64,000 bases of DNA from Candidatus Anaerobutyricum avicola (lineage in GTDB: Bacteria > Bacillota > Clostridia > Lachnospirales > Lachnospiraceae). Position numbers and translations under genes: made by a program. Each line of letters starts with the position of its first letter. Within the stretch, counting starts at the first letter, position 1. The DNA lies in assembly GCA_019113845.1 (NCBI GenBank), contig DXGQ01000054.1:1-64000 (forward strand), written 5' to 3'. Under the pieces are notes generated by a model, which was given only the letters and a program-made list of their open reading frames with translations, made no database searches and was not told the origin of the DNA. Below, in pieces: positions 63,861 to 64,000 of the stretch.

Positions 63861-64000
63861 ATGAATAGCAGAAAGACAAGTGTCAGTATGTCGGGGAGGA
63901 GGAGCGATGCTGCCGCGGGAGAGTGTGTTCTCGCAGAAAGGCGGGAGCGTCTGAAAAATATGTACTATACGATTGAAGGAAAACGTTTTCTCTGTATTCT
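63861..64000 (+). CDS. unidentified ORF, open at the right edge (partial)
   Basis: One frame is open from an ATG at 63861 to the window end, starting MNSRKTSVSMSGRRSDAAAG and reading MYYTIEGKRFLCI just before the edge. A later ATG at 63960 is the more protein-like start but has only a distant GGGAG. A 15-codon ORF in another frame (63907-63954) has a far better site (GGAGGAGG) and could be a leader. I recognise no family. Confidence 0.3.
   Translation, partial: MNSRKTSVSMSGRRSDAAAGECVLAERRERLKNMYYTIEGKRFLCI

Overview
This window is chromosomal DNA of a low-to-mid-GC Firmicute. The best fit is Clostridia, family Lachnospiraceae. That inference rests on strong AGGAGG ribosome binding sites, frequent TTG/GTG starts, the AddAB recombinase, the pyrH-frr-uppS-cdsA-dxr-rseP-ispG block, a class I glutamate dehydrogenase, a Gram-positive type LexA box and a tmRNA with a tag ending AYAA. 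No species call is possible from sequence alone. Most of the window is ordinary housekeeping DNA. One IS element and a few small secreted or regulatory loci form the accessory part.

Layout. 1-3.5 kb: a DUF2200 protein, an apparently truncated membrane protein, an Lrp-type regulator and gdhA. 4-7.4 kb: a three-gene ABC-2/Gld-type exporter operon. 7.5-8.3 kb: a PHP phosphoesterase. 8.5-13.3 kb: the lower-glycolysis cluster gap-pgk-tpiA-gpmI, with a strong promoter before gap and a hairpin after it. Enolase lies apart at 26.2 kb, behind a hairpin that contains its own ribosome binding site. 13.5-15.4 kb: SEC-C methionine aminopeptidase and a DEDDh exonuclease. 15.6-21.4 kb: a complete branched-chain amino-acid ABC importer (binding protein, LivH, LivM, LivG, LivF) plus a cytidylate-kinase-like protein. 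21.5-25.5 kb: an Fe-S type PurF, a glycerol-type aquaporin, a TetR and a LysR regulator. 25.7-29.3 kb: a small secreted repeat protein, enolase and an orphan BMP-type lipoprotein with a very acidic tail.

29.4-33.2 kb holds secG, rnr, smpB and the convergent ssrA (tmRNA): RNase R, SmpB and tmRNA act together in ribosome rescue. 33.5-37 kb is the main accessory island: an orphan BlaR1/M56 membrane metallopeptidase coupled to an 80-residue secreted Trp-rich peptide, followed by an intact IS1182-family element with 7-bp target duplications. 37.2-40 kb: a phosphopantetheinyl transferase, a Sel1-repeat protein and a lipoprotein built like trigger factor. 40-46.7 kb: pyrH, frr, uppS, cdsA, dxr, rseP and ispG (UMP kinase, ribosome recycling, isoprenoid and phospholipid precursors, site-2 protease). 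46.7-55.4 kb: addB, addA and cardiolipin synthase. 55.6-57.7 kb: a methyltransferase, Hsp33 and a small membrane protein. 57.9-59.9 kb: thyA, folA and queF. 60-63.6 kb: SOS-regulated recA, recX and RNase Y. An unrecognised ORF runs off the right edge.

The strongest candidate for an undescribed system is the M56 peptidase/Trp-rich peptide pair at 33.5-35.0 kb. Base composition falls sharply at the last transmembrane segment of the peptidase and stays low through the peptide gene. This suggests that the external sensor domain and the peptide are exchanged as one cassette. All functional assignments are by reading the sequence; no database search was run.
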